A stretch of DNA of 59,707 nt from Candidatus Bathyarchaeota archaeon (GCA_903901015.1 CAIUPH010000003.1:1-59707); one strand, 5' to 3'. Shown: positions 35,331 to 44,093, counted from the stretch's first letter. The notes: generated by a model not told the origin, from the sequence alone. Translations and numbers: made by a program.

Positions 35331-35458
35331 AAAACCTGCTTTTTTGGAACCCTGCTTTACTTTTTTGTTTAGTCAATATATATAGTACTAATTAATCAAT
35401 AAAATGCTTTAAAAAACATAAAAAAGGGTTTTTTAGTGTAGAAAAGGCAAATCTTTTA

Positions 35459-35752
35459 TTGAGTTACATACAATATCAGGTGGGAACCAGCAACTTGGAA
35501 GAAGCCATAATTGAAATCGGGCAAATCACGCATTTTTTCTCAAAAATCAACGTTGTAGTAGTACAATTAACGTTGCCTCTTTCAGTTGGCGACAAAATCC
35601 TCATAAAGGGTCCCTTGACTGAATTTGACCAAATCGTTGACTCCATACAGATTGACCGAACAGAAATCAAAAGGGCAGAAGGCGGACAAAACGTGGGATT
35701 GAAACTTTTGCAGTTGGCAAGAGAAAAAGACATCGTGTACAAGAAGCTTTAA
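35459..35752 (+). CDS. Elongation factor-like small protein (EF-Tu domain 2 type)
   Basis: 97 residues. It resembles the translation-factor beta-barrel domain: GQITHFFSKINVVVVQLTL, SVGDKILIKGPLTEFDQIVD and GGQNVGLKLLQLAREKDIVYK match the stand-alone archaeal elongation-factor-like family. The G domain is absent. TTG at 35459 is the listed start; GTG at 35480 is possible. This small class is often encoded near tRNA or cofactor genes, and its role is unknown. Convergent, overlapping stops with the radical SAM gene. Confidence 0.75.
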   Translation: MSYIQYQVGTSNLEEAIIEIGQITHFFSKINVVVVQLTLPLSVGDKILIKGPLTEFDQIVDSIQIDRTEIKRAEGGQNVGLKLLQLAREKDIVYKKL

Positions 35753-36879
35753 GGTATAATTTCGCAACCGTTGTACTTGAGGTAGTCGAAATCTTCGAGT
35801 TTTATTTTTTTGTTTAGCATCAGTCGCTGGATTCTGGGAATTTCATCCTGCACAGATTTAATCAGTTGTTCAACTGTGTGGCAGACTTTGCTGTAGGCTT
35901 CGTCAGTCCACCGCTTAGTTATATTAGTGTACAAGCATCTGCCGCCGCAAACCCCGAGAATAGAGCAGTCCACACATGGTTTCTCATCCACAAACAGTCT
36001 GGGTAACTTGAGCGGGTCAGCGTCTCTTATGTGTCCCATGTAATATTTTTTCATCCCCCACATCGTCGGGCACGGAATTATGTATCCGTCGGTTTGGATG
36101 GCATAGTTTATCCAGCCTCCTCCGCAACGCATAAAAACGTTCTTTTCACCGTGCAAAAGCGACTCCGCGATACCCAGCAGCGGATAAAGTTTTAGGACCA
36201 CACCTTTCTGCTCCATCTGGTCAACCCAGAACCGCGCAAGCGCCCTAACACCTGGAATGTAACTGTTTTTGGTCCATTCCTCAAAGTTGCGGCGCTGGTA
36301 ATCGTTTCCCCAGAAACCCGCGTTAAGCTGCCAATGAATCGAAGAAAAAGAAAACTCATCGTTGTCCAACAGCCACCTGACCTGTTTGTTGATGTCGGTT
36401 TGTTCCATAATGGTCATGCGGGCGATTAATTCGCCTTCAAAACCGTTCTTCTTGATTAGTTTCAGGTTGTCGACGACTTTGCGGAAGGTGCCTCTACCGC
36501 GGTAATTATCCGTTAAGGCTTCTTGTCCATCGATGGAAACGAGGATTGTGTGGAAGCGGTTGACGTATTTTGGCTCCAGCTTGTCAAGGAGCAAACCATT
36601 TGTTTGAATCATCAAATGTTTGGGCGTTACTTTATCCATGATTTGCCTAAGAGTATCTATCCCAAGCAGGGGTTCACCGCCATAGAAGGTTAAAACGCAT
36701 TCTGGGTCTTTGCAGCAAAACTCTTTGAGCAAATCCAAATCATAATTTAATTTACGAGGTAAATCGTAGTCAACTTCAATGTCGTCACCGAAGTCTTCGT
36801 CGAAATCATCAAGACTCTCTCCAAAGCAGTATTTGCATTGCAGGTTACAGTCACTTGTTAATATGACATGGAAGAACAT
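35749..36879 (-). CDS. SPASM-type radical SAM enzyme, probable peptide-modifying (AF1577-like)
   Basis: 376 residues. The cluster motif is CNLQCKYC at residues 11-18, followed by YGGEPLLG as the SAM-binding glycine motif. The C-terminus has a SPASM-like cysteine set: CGGGW, CPTMWG, CVDCSILGVCGGRC, binding extra Fe-S clusters. The domain order matches the archaeal AF1577-type family of predicted peptide-modifying enzymes, as I recall it. The gene begins 24 bases after the stop codon of a decayed frame ending in KLAEKYY, suggesting a coupled substrate gene; a decayed second copy of its N-terminus lies at 37728-37817. Substrate and reaction are unknown. Confidence 0.85.
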   Translation of the reverse strand: MFFHVILTSDCNLQCKYCFGESLDDFDEDFGDDIEVDYDLPRKLNYDLDLLKEFCCKDPECVLTFYGGEPLLGIDTLRQIMDKVTPKHLMIQTNGLLLDKLEPKYVNRFHTILVSIDGQEALTDNYRGRGTFRKVVDNLKLIKKNGFEGELIARMTIMEQTDINKQVRWLLDNDEFSFSSIHWQLNAGFWGNDYQRRNFEEWTKNSYIPGVRALARFWVDQMEQKGVVLKLYPLLGIAESLLHGEKNVFMRCGGGWINYAIQTDGYIIPCPTMWGMKKYYMGHIRDADPLKLPRLFVDEKPCVDCSILGVCGGRCLYTNITKRWTDEAYSKVCHTVEQLIKSVQDEIPRIQRLMLNKKIKLEDFDYLKYNGCEIIP

Positions 36880-36903
36880 GACTGCTTATCAATATCAATG
36901 TGC

Positions 36904-37171
36904 TTAATAGTATTTTTCTGCCAGTTTCACAGCATCATCATATTTTCTTCCTTCTTCAGACTTTGCTGGCTCTTCATCATTCGTGTTACTTCTTGGTTCT
37001 TCTTTTTCTTATCATCACCTGATTCTTTCCGGGCTTTCTTTTTTTCACAATATCGATCACAAAACGAGAATAACCGAACCTTTGTTACAAAATTGGTCGC
37101 CGTGGACTTTGTTTTAGGGTATTTATCGATTTAGTACCTGTTCACAACATTTATTTTTTTGACTTTGCCAT
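36904..37171 (-). pseudogene. Decayed small Lys/Glu-rich gene ending in KLAEKYY
   Basis: Immediately upstream of the radical SAM enzyme. Joined frames read ATG-AKSKK, INVVNRY, stop, IDKYPKTKSTATNFVTKV, then RLFSFCDRYCEKKKARKES, then after a shift near 37005 EEPRSNTNDEEPAKSEEGRK and YDDAVKLAEKYY-stop. At least two frameshifts and one stop, so it is inactive as read. The last seven residues equal those of the MFS transporter at 37839, and the stop-to-start spacing before the radical SAM sequence is also alike. I infer a lost or mis-assembled substrate gene with a C-terminal YY tail. Confidence 0.6.
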
Positions 37172-37307
37172 AAAGATTTTAAATAAGCGCCGGACTAAGG
37201 GCAGTAGATTTAAAAAAAGAGAGGTAGTATTAACGCAAAATCAACTTACACAATTTCCTTTCTTTGCTACAAATGGTTCAGGTTTGGATATATTATAGCT
37301 CTGAGAG

Positions 37308-37326
37308 GTGTAGTTATAATCTACAC
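37308..37326 (+). promoter_or_regulatory. Palindromic operator upstream of the winged-helix regulator
   Basis: GTGTAGTTATAATCTACAC is an inverted repeat with 6-base arms around TTATAAT. A TATA-like GGATATATTATAG lies just upstream (about 37287-37299) and the regulator starts 42 bases downstream, so a binding site overlapping the transcription start is likely and suggests self-control. Confidence 0.6.
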
Positions 37327-37367
37327 TAACAATTATTTCCGGTAATAAAGAAAATGCTAAGAATGGG

Positions 37368-37610
37368 ATGCAAAATTTGGCTGGTCTATCTAAAAATCAA
37401 AGAAGAATGTTAGAAATGCTAACGATAAAACCTGACATGACAACTAAGGAAATTGCTGAGATGATTTTTGGCAAAATCGTTGAGTATAAATCAAAAGAAT
37501 ATGCTTCTGTTCATCGTAGCTTAATTTCTTTGGAAAAACAAGGACATATCAAAAGGGTTCAGATTCAACTTCACTGGCAAAGGGCAAGTAAGTTGGAGAG
37601 GTTAAAGTAA
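37368..37610 (+). CDS. Small winged-helix DNA-binding protein
   Basis: 80 residues. Helix-turn-helix region KNQRRMLEMLTIKPDMTTKE, with recognition helix around KSKEYASVHRSLISLEKQG and a wing to IQLHWQRAS. Similar to MarR-like or PadR-like archaeal regulators but too short to place. It lies between the radical SAM gene and the MFS gene, on the opposite strand, and sits downstream of a perfect palindrome. The GTGTAG half-site also appears as a tandem repeat upstream of the MFS gene, suggesting it controls that gene. Confidence 0.7.
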   Translation: MQNLAGLSKNQRRMLEMLTIKPDMTTKEIAEMIFGKIVEYKSKEYASVHRSLISLEKQGHIKRVQIQLHWQRASKLERLK

Positions 37611-37727
37611 AGAATTAATTAAAATTGATTGTTTTCCCTTTTCGACGCTAGAGCAGATAACTTTTACCTAATCAAAATGAAAAGGGAACCAAGAGATAAT
37701 CCAAATTAAATCCAACTGTAAATCCTT

Positions 37728-37817
37728 TTACTCTTCGTCGAAATCGTATAAGCTCTCAATAAAGAAACATAGGCATTTCAAGTTGTTGTTGATCGTAAGG
37801 ATAAAGTGAAAGAACAT
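37728..37817 (-). pseudogene. N-terminal remnant of a second radical SAM gene
   Basis: A 29-codon frame, beginning MFFHFILT and ending ESLYDFDEE, then TAA. It aligns without gaps to residues 1-29 of the enzyme at 35749-36879 (18 of 29 identical); the first cluster Cys is Asn and the third is Phe. It starts 21 bases after the stop of the MFS gene, mirroring the intact copy. It cannot be a working radical SAM enzyme. Confidence 0.75.
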
Positions 37818-37838
37818 GCATTCAATGTGCATTTTGCC

Positions 37839-39164
37839 TTAATAGTATTTTTCCGCTAGTTTTCGAGCCTCTTCATCCTCAGGAGACTCTTTATCTTCAT
37901 CTTTTTTCTCATTTTCTATTTTGTTAGAGCCTTTATTTTCATTTTTTACATCTTCCTTTTCTGCGATTCTCTTTGCTTTCTCAATATAGCTTTGAAGATC
38001 TCTGTCCTTGATTGCTTTCTCAGGCAAAGTCTCAGGAGCATACATCAAAGGGATTACAGCTACAAATAAGAAGAAACTCGCTACAGTGAAAGCAGTAGCT
38101 ATTGGAATATACTCCGCGTAGGGTTTGATTAGTATAGTTAAAAAGCTGGCAAGAAGAAATGGAACGCCCCCTAATGCATAAAATTTTTCTTTTTCATAAT
38201 TTTCTCCGAGATCGCCCCAAATAACAGTAAAGAAAACCGAGAAAAGCAAACCCCATGTTATGCCATCAAGAGTCGTGAAAATATATATAGCAACTGAGGA
38301 AGCTGAAAACAAACTCATTGTAGCATATTCAATACCCAGCATAATAAAACCGGCGATAACGACTCGCTTTCTACCTGCAATATCCGCGACAAACCCGCCT
38401 ATGAAAGCAAAAATTCCAATAAAGGCAAACTCTGCAAGTTGGAAGAAAGCATATTGCTGTTCTCCGAAAACTCTTTCTAACATCGGTGCCTCTAAAGCGT
38501 TTACTAAAGAGAACATTATCCAAGGAAATAAATACAACAATATCTCTCTTTTACGAATTAGTGTCAAATAGCTTGGGGACTTTTGCACTTCATTCTCCTT
38601 GTGAGTTCTATTGAGAAAAAGAAAACCAACTCCACCTATAAGCCTCCAAATTGCCAGTATAATAATTGCTTCTAGTGATCCAACAATGCTTATCAAAAAA
38701 GCAAACGCCAACACGGTGAAACCAACACTACTCCAGATTGTTCCACCTATTACACCGCGATTTTCAATTGCCGTCGACTTTGCGAAATAGCTTAAACAAG
38801 AAGGCAACCCAATTCCAATTGAAGTGCCAAAAAAAGAAACTATGAGTACATTAATTATTAAATTATCAGCTGAAATTAAAGACAAAAGAAAGGTTGCTAC
38901 AACGCCTGAAAACAACCAAATATTTAGAAGAGTATCACGCCTCCGAGAGAACACTTTTGAGCCAATAATTGCTGTTACTGCAATGGATACAAAAAAAACA
39001 CCGAATAGCGCGAGACTTTGGGTTGAGGGCACAGTTAAGTTAATTATGTTAGTAAAGACGACAGAGGTTAGTAGGTACCAAACGAAAGTGTTGAGTACTA
39101 TCAAGAAGGTTGGCACTGTTTCTTTTCGGAATATTTTAGCTCTAATAGTCTTAATTGAATTCAT
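37839..39164 (-). CDS. MFS transporter with charged C-terminal tail ending KLAEKYY
   Basis: 441 residues with about 12 hydrophobic helices, an MFS fold, and the typical motif between helices 8 and 9 (GGFVADIAGRKRVVI). After the last helix comes a cytoplasmic tail of about 60 residues rich in Lys, Glu and Asp (KESPEDEEARKLAEKYY). The last seven residues equal those of the decayed gene upstream of the radical SAM enzyme. It could export a modified product, or its tail could be the enzyme's recognition site. A tandem TCTACACA repeat lies about 100 bases upstream of the start. Confidence 0.85.
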   Translation of the reverse strand: MNSIKTIRAKIFRKETVPTFLIVLNTFVWYLLTSVVFTNIINLTVPSTQSLALFGVFFVSIAVTAIIGSKVFSRRRDTLLNIWLFSGVVATFLLSLISADNLIINVLIVSFFGTSIGIGLPSCLSYFAKSTAIENRGVIGGTIWSSVGFTVLAFAFLISIVGSLEAIIILAIWRLIGGVGFLFLNRTHKENEVQKSPSYLTLIRKREILLYLFPWIMFSLVNALEAPMLERVFGEQQYAFFQLAEFAFIGIFAFIGGFVADIAGRKRVVIAGFIMLGIEYATMSLFSASSVAIYIFTTLDGITWGLLFSVFFTVIWGDLGENYEKEKFYALGGVPFLLASFLTILIKPYAEYIPIATAFTVASFFLFVAVIPLMYAPETLPEKAIKDRDLQSYIEKAKRIAEKEDVKNENKGSNKIENEKKDEDKESPEDEEARKLAEKYY

Positions 39165-39262
39165 TCAATATTCTAACGTAATTATGTAGTTTTAAGAATA
39201 AAACTCTTGTTACTGTATGGATCTGTATTTCTGTTCAACACAAAACTTATTAGCTGATCTGT

Positions 39263-39278
39263 TCTACACATCTACACA
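39263..39278 (-). promoter_or_regulatory. Tandem GTGTAG-type sites upstream of the MFS gene
   Basis: TCTACACATCTACACA on the plus strand is a direct repeat of eight bases. On the minus strand the core is GTGTAG twice, the same hexamer as the arms of the palindrome before the winged-helix gene. About 100 bases upstream of the MFS start. Confidence 0.5.
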
Positions 39279-39344
39279 GAGGAGAATAGGAAATGAAGGC
39301 AACGAAAAAGAGAGAAATTCCCGTTCGAGTGACGGGTTAAGAAA

Positions 39345-40331
39345 CTATAAGTCTTCAAGCATAAACGAAACGATTGCTTGAAACTTACCCAGCGGCTTCT
39401 TCTTTGGAAGTTTATTGAGAAGCTCCAATCCTTCACCAATTAGAAGCTGCATCCTCTTTTTCATTTCAATAACAGGTTCTGAATCCAAAGTCAAACTAAC
39501 CAATTTAGAAACTTCTGTTTGGGTTATTTTAGCTCTAGAAAGGATTAAATTAATTTCGGCTTTTGTCTTTGTTTTTTGCATTGCTAACAGTAATGGTAAA
39601 GGCAGATCATTAACAGGTAATCTTTGACGAAGCTCTTCTATGTCAAAGACATCAACGAGTTCATCTCTAAGTAAAACCAAAATTCCTAAAACTTTGCCAA
39701 GTCTTGCAAAAATTTCAATTTGAGAATCATTTGCCCCCCCAAAAATTGCCCCAAGAGTTAAATCTGCTTCCATTGCAGCAGCTTTCATTTCAATAATCTT
39801 GAGGTATTCATTTTGATTTACGCGTTTTTTCTTTTTAAGACAGACTTCTAAGGAATGCGCGTTACCTTCTTCAAACAAAAGTTTTTTGGTGATTTCAAGT
39901 ATTTTCAAAGCTTTTTCTTTAGGAAAAATAGTCGTTGACTCGGCAAATAGGATCATGCCTTCGATTAGGAACGCGTTGCCTAAAAGAAGCGTTAATTCTT
40001 CACCGTACTTGCCGTATACAGTAGATATTTTATTTTTTGTTTTAGTTTTATCTATTATGTCATCATGAATGTCAAATGAAGCTGTCATCAAAGCTATTGC
40101 TGCCTGAACATTCACTGCGTCTTCTATTTTTCCTCCAGCAGCTTCACACGCCATCGCAAATAAACCTAAATGAGTGCAATTAACCCAATTTTGTATATAA
40201 TGCTCCAGCGCTCTATGTAGCTCAAGAGGCTCAATTTTCTCAGATAACATGATCTGTTTTGCCAATTCAAGCCCTTTTTCGCTATCTCTTTTCAGGTTTT
40301 CGACTACTTCTGTTCCTTTCTTGGATGACAT
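39345..40331 (-). CDS. Divergent polyprenyl synthetase family protein
   Basis: 328 residues, all-helical prenyl diphosphate synthase fold. First Asp-rich motif HDDIID is intact, but the usual RRG that follows is KTKNKIST, so the diphosphate-binding arginines are missing; the second motif reads RDELVD instead of DDxxD. It may make or bind a short prenyl chain, or have lost catalysis. It follows the MFS gene on the same strand across a 180-base gap. A ComQ-like role (prenylating a peptide) comes to mind from the neighbourhood but nothing in the sequence demands it. Confidence 0.75.
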   Translation of the reverse strand: MSSKKGTEVVENLKRDSEKGLELAKQIMLSEKIEPLELHRALEHYIQNWVNCTHLGLFAMACEAAGGKIEDAVNVQAAIALMTASFDIHDDIIDKTKTKNKISTVYGKYGEELTLLLGNAFLIEGMILFAESTTIFPKEKALKILEITKKLLFEEGNAHSLEVCLKKKKRVNQNEYLKIIEMKAAAMEADLTLGAIFGGANDSQIEIFARLGKVLGILVLLRDELVDVFDIEELRQRLPVNDLPLPLLLAMQKTKTKAEINLILSRAKITQTEVSKLVSLTLDSEPVIEMKKRMQLLIGEGLELLNKLPKKKPLGKFQAIVSFMLEDL

Positions 40332-40461
40332 AATATCCTTATCTGTACTCTTGCTGTTTAAAGATTACTTAACTCAAATTATTAGTTCCCTAAAATTGGA
40401 GATTACGCGTTTAGCAAAGTAGGGAAAACTCTTAATAGTAAAGGACTTACTCACAAGTTTC

Positions 40462-43344
40462 ATGAGCCAAACCAAGCAATTCGAGCAGAAATGGCAAGCC
40501 AAATGGGAAGCGACGCACGTTTTTGAGGCTGACCCAGACCCGAAACGGCAGAAAGTAATGGTTACTTTTCCTTTTCCATACATGAACGGTCCATTGCATG
40601 TTGGACACACTTTTACGGCTTCACGCGTGGACGCTTACGCCCGCTTCAAGCGCATGCAGGGCTTCAACGTTCTTTGGCCTTGGGCTTGGCACTGGACTGG
40701 TCAGCCGCTGCTTGGAGCCAGCCAACGTGTGGCTCGAGGTGACGTGGAATTCATCCGTGTTCTGCATGAAGTCGATGGTGTGCCGGATGAAACAATCAAA
40801 AAATTCGTTGACCCACTTTACATGGCTCAATACTACACTGATGAAGGACGCTTAGCCGTCAAAGGCATAGGTTTCTCTGTGGATTGGCGGCGAGAATTCA
40901 CCACTGTGATGCCTACCTTCCAAAAATTTGTGGAGTGGCAATACAAGAACCTCAAAGAAAAAGGCTACGTTACAAGGGGCACTCACCCCGTGGTTTGGTG
41001 TCCAAAAGACAAGAGCCCAACTGGCGACCATGACCGTCAAAGCGGCGAAGGCGTCACCCCCGAAGAATACACCCTCATAAAATACAGGCTAGACGATGGC
41101 ACCATTTTACCTGCGGCAACCTTCCGCCCAGAAACCATCTACGGCATAACGAACATCTGGATAAACCCCGAAGCCACATATGTTGAAGCCACCGTTAACG
41201 GCGAATGCTGGATAATCAGCCAAGAAGCCGCTGAAAAACTTAAAGAACAGGAAAAGAAAATCCAGGTTAACCGCGCCTTCCAGGGCAAGGAACTCATCGG
41301 CAAAACCTTCCAGAACCCAGTCACAAAACTCAAGTTTCCAATTTTGCCCGGATGGTTTGTCGACCCCAAAACCGCTACAGGTGTTGTTTACAGTGTTCCC
41401 GCACATGCACCATACGATTATTTAGCGCTTAGAGATTTGCAGCAGAACCCCGAGGTTCTATCCCAGTTCGGAATGGACCCGCCTGTTGTTACGCAAATTA
41501 AGCCGATTTCAATCATCAAACTGGAAGGCTTCGGCGAGTTCCCAGCCGTTGAAATCGTTGAGAAAATGGGTATAAAAGACCAAAATGACCCCAAAGCTGA
41601 CCAAGCAACTAAGGAACTGTACAAAAAAGAGTTCCACGGCGGTGTCCTCAAAGAGAGCTGCGGTCCATACGCCGGCAAATCTGTCCGCGAAGTCAAAGAC
41701 CTCCTGATTAAAGATTTCAAGGAAGCTGGCGTTGCCGACTCCATATACGATTTGTCAAAACCCGTGGTCTGCCGTTGCATGACACCGTGCCTCGTAAAGA
41801 TTCTTTCGGACCAGTGGTTTTTGAACTATTCTGACCCCGAGTGGAAACAGAAAGCCCACGAAGCCGTCGCGCAAATGACGATTTACCCAGAATCCGCCAA
41901 GCCATCGTTTAACACGGTTATCGATTGGCTGCGGGAATGGGCGTGCGCCAGAACCACAGGGTTTGGAACGCCGCTGCCGTGGGGTAAAGGTTGGATAATC
42001 GAGACGCTTAGTGACTCCACCGTCTACATGGCGTTTTATACCATAAACAAGCACATAAAACAAAACAGCATAAAACCTGAATCGCTAACGCCTGAAGCCT
42101 TCGACTACATCTTCTACGGCAAAGGCAACAAAACGGACCTCTGCAAAGCCGTTGGGATAAGCGTTGATTTGCTGGATTCCATGCGCTCTGAATTCCTCTA
42201 CTGGTACCCATTCGATTTGCGCAACTCCGCCAAAGAACTCGTACCAAACCACCTGTCATTCTGCATCTTCCACCACGCCGCACTGTTCCCGCCTGAACAC
42301 TGGCCTAAAGCCATAAGCGTAAACGGCATGCTCATGGTTGAAGGCCAAGGGATGCACAAGAGCAAGGGCAACTTCATAACCATGAAGGGCGCCGTCGAAA
42401 AATACGGTGCCGACGCAACCCGCTGCGGGTTACTTTTGGGCGCTGAAGCTATGGATGACCCTGATTGGCGGGCTGAAAACATTAGCGATTTGCAATCAAA
42501 GTTTGAGAGCTTAATCGGGTTTGCAACTGCAGTTATTGCTTCCGCCAAAACTGACGAGGACACGATGCTGGAGCGGTGGCTGCAAAGCAAGCTTCAGAGC
42601 CGAATAAAAGAAGTCACCGAAAGCCTCGACCAACTCAAAACCCGAACTGCACTCCAAGTAGCGCTCTTCGAAACCTGGAATGATTTACGCTGGTACATCC
42701 AGCGAAAAGGCAACACCCAAGCTAAAGCGCTCAATGAAGTAGTGAAGACTTGGCTAAAGATGCTTGCGCCCTTTGCTCCGTTCCTATGCGAGGAGCTATG
42801 GAGCCAAACGGGCGAGGCAGACTTCATCAGCACAGCCAAATGGCCAGTCTTCGACGAGAACAAACTCGACGTTGCCGCTGAGGAACAGGAGAACTTGATA
42901 ACCGACATAATGACCGACACCTCCAACATCCTGAAAGCCACCAAGATAACTCCAAAACACATCTGTTACTATTCGACTGCACCATGGAAATGGCAGGTTT
43001 ACCTGAAAATCCTCGACAAAACCGTGTGTGGCGAAGCAAAAATCGGCGATTTAATGAAGGAATTCGCCGCCGACAAAGACCTAAAACCCCACATGAAAGA
43101 CATCGCAGCTTTGGTTCCAAGAGTAATCAAGGCGCTAACGAAGGTTCCAGGCGACCGAAAAGCCAACATACAGAAAATCAAGGCAGTGGATGAACACAAT
43201 ATTTTGGCAGGAGCAGCCAAATTTTTGGGCGACCGCTACAACACAGAAGTATCCGTCTACAGCGAAGACGACCAGAAACGCTTTGACCCCAAGAACCGCG
43301 CATCGATGGCTATGCCGTATCAACCCGCAATCTACATAGAATAG
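40462..43344 (+). CDS. leuS: Leucyl-tRNA synthetase
   Basis: 960 residues, full length for archaeal LeuRS. HIGH motif is PLHVGHTF near residue 47, KMSKS motif is HKSKGNF near 632, and a large editing domain lies between (AATFRPETIYGITNIW, VVYSVPAHAPYDY). The C-terminal anticodon-binding and tail domains follow. The enzyme joins leucine to tRNA-Leu and proofreads. Archaeal rather than bacterial by the position of the editing insert. It overlaps a convergent ABC-transporter remnant at its 3' end. Confidence 0.97.
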   Translation: MSQTKQFEQKWQAKWEATHVFEADPDPKRQKVMVTFPFPYMNGPLHVGHTFTASRVDAYARFKRMQGFNVLWPWAWHWTGQPLLGASQRVARGDVEFIRVLHEVDGVPDETIKKFVDPLYMAQYYTDEGRLAVKGIGFSVDWRREFTTVMPTFQKFVEWQYKNLKEKGYVTRGTHPVVWCPKDKSPTGDHDRQSGEGVTPEEYTLIKYRLDDGTILPAATFRPETIYGITNIWINPEATYVEATVNGECWIISQEAAEKLKEQEKKIQVNRAFQGKELIGKTFQNPVTKLKFPILPGWFVDPKTATGVVYSVPAHAPYDYLALRDLQQNPEVLSQFGMDPPVVTQIKPISIIKLEGFGEFPAVEIVEKMGIKDQNDPKADQATKELYKKEFHGGVLKESCGPYAGKSVREVKDLLIKDFKEAGVADSIYDLSKPVVCRCMTPCLVKILSDQWFLNYSDPEWKQKAHEAVAQMTIYPESAKPSFNTVIDWLREWACARTTGFGTPLPWGKGWIIETLSDSTVYMAFYTINKHIKQNSIKPESLTPEAFDYIFYGKGNKTDLCKAVGISVDLLDSMRSEFLYWYPFDLRNSAKELVPNHLSFCIFHHAALFPPEHWPKAISVNGMLMVEGQGMHKSKGNFITMKGAVEKYGADATRCGLLLGAEAMDDPDWRAENISDLQSKFESLIGFATAVIASAKTDEDTMLERWLQSKLQSRIKEVTESLDQLKTRTALQVALFETWNDLRWYIQRKGNTQAKALNEVVKTWLKMLAPFAPFLCEELWSQTGEADFISTAKWPVFDENKLDVAAEEQENLITDIMTDTSNILKATKITPKHICYYSTAPWKWQVYLKILDKTVCGEAKIGDLMKEFAADKDLKPHMKDIAALVPRVIKALTKVPGDRKANIQKIKAVDEHNILAGAAKFLGDRYNTEVSVYSEDDQKRFDPKNRASMAMPYQPAIYIE

Positions 43345-43688
43345 CGAAACAGTTGGAAATGGAATTTAAGCCCATTTTCGGTTCGCCAATCTTGGAAGGC
43401 TACGTTCTGGGGAAGATACCCGAGCAGTCTGTGGATCTCGTTTCTTTCCTTTGGAATCTGGTGTCCGCCTATGGATATTTCGCCTTGGAAATCGCTGATT
43501 AAATCGACCAAGATTTTCATGGTGGTTGTTTTTCCAGCGCCGTTGGGTCCGATGTACCCGAAGATTTCGCCTTCTTTGATGGTGAATGAAACGTTGTCTA
43601 GGGCGCGGAATGTTCCGTAGTATTTCGAGACATTTTTCAGGACCACGAAGTCTATGCCGTTTGCGCCGTTCAAGTCGCTGTTTTCCAC
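43332..43688 (-). pseudogene. Truncated ABC-transporter ATPase
   Basis: 118 residues from a GTG start. It has the complete N-terminal part of an ABC-2-type ATPase: YYGTFRALDNVSFTIKEGE, Walker A GPNGAGKTT and the Q-loop LGYLPQNVAFQD. Homology stops near 43390 and the rest (LKFHFQLFRYSM) is unrelated. The signature LSGGQ, Walker B and switch His are missing, so it cannot hydrolyse ATP as a transporter. It ends inside the leuS 3' end, implying a deletion. Confidence 0.8.
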
Positions 43689-43832
43689 CAGTATAGTTTA
43701 ACACATACGGGGCAAGTGGCTTTTATTTTCTTCCATTTCACCCAGCGCCTTTAAATCTGGTTGACGTGGAAGACGTGGCGGCTTGAGTAATGTTTTTATT
43801 AGTTCTTGCTCGTTTTTGTATCCTCATCGTGT

Positions 43833-43908
43833 GGGGCCGTCGTCTAGCATGGTTCAGGATACGTGCCTGGGGCGTACGCGATCCTGGGTTCAAATCCCAG
43901 CGGCCTCA
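43833..43908 (+). tRNA. tRNA-Pro (anticodon GGG)
   Basis: Acceptor GGGGCCG with CGGCCTC (one G-U pair); D arm GTCT/GGAT; anticodon stem CGTGC/GTACG, loop CTGGGGC giving GGG; T arm CTGGG-TTCAAAT-CCCAG. Discriminator A with encoded CCA to 43911. No intron. Confidence 0.95.
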
Positions 43909-43994
43909 CCACAACACTTATTGGCGAATTCAAAAAGCTATTCTCCGCCGAGCGGCTATAGCTGCTTGTCTTTCCAAGTCCTTCTTTGAATCCA

Positions 43995-44093
43995 CAACAC
44001 AATCTCATTGGCAAGGAATTAGACGGCGACTTGCGGATAGCTCAAATCAAGGACGCTAACGGTAACGTGGTTGGGCTAAGACAACAATCTTAA
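43995..44093 (+). pseudogene. C-terminal fragment of a glyoxalase/VOC protein
   Basis: The frame reads IGKELDGDLRIAQIKDANGN then VVGLRQQS-stop, matching the final strands of VOC proteins (KDPNGNxxGL). No start and no upstream half; a remnant next to tRNA-Pro. Confidence 0.45.

Noticed and set aside
36868-37134. Plus-strand 88-residue hydrophobic frame
   Set aside because: It is antisense to the Lys/Glu-rich decayed gene; Lys/Glu codons read backwards give Phe/Leu/Ser-rich hydrophobic sequence.
43790-44059. Plus-strand frames across tRNA-Pro(GGG)
   Set aside because: They run through the tRNA gene, which has a clean secondary structure; not coding.
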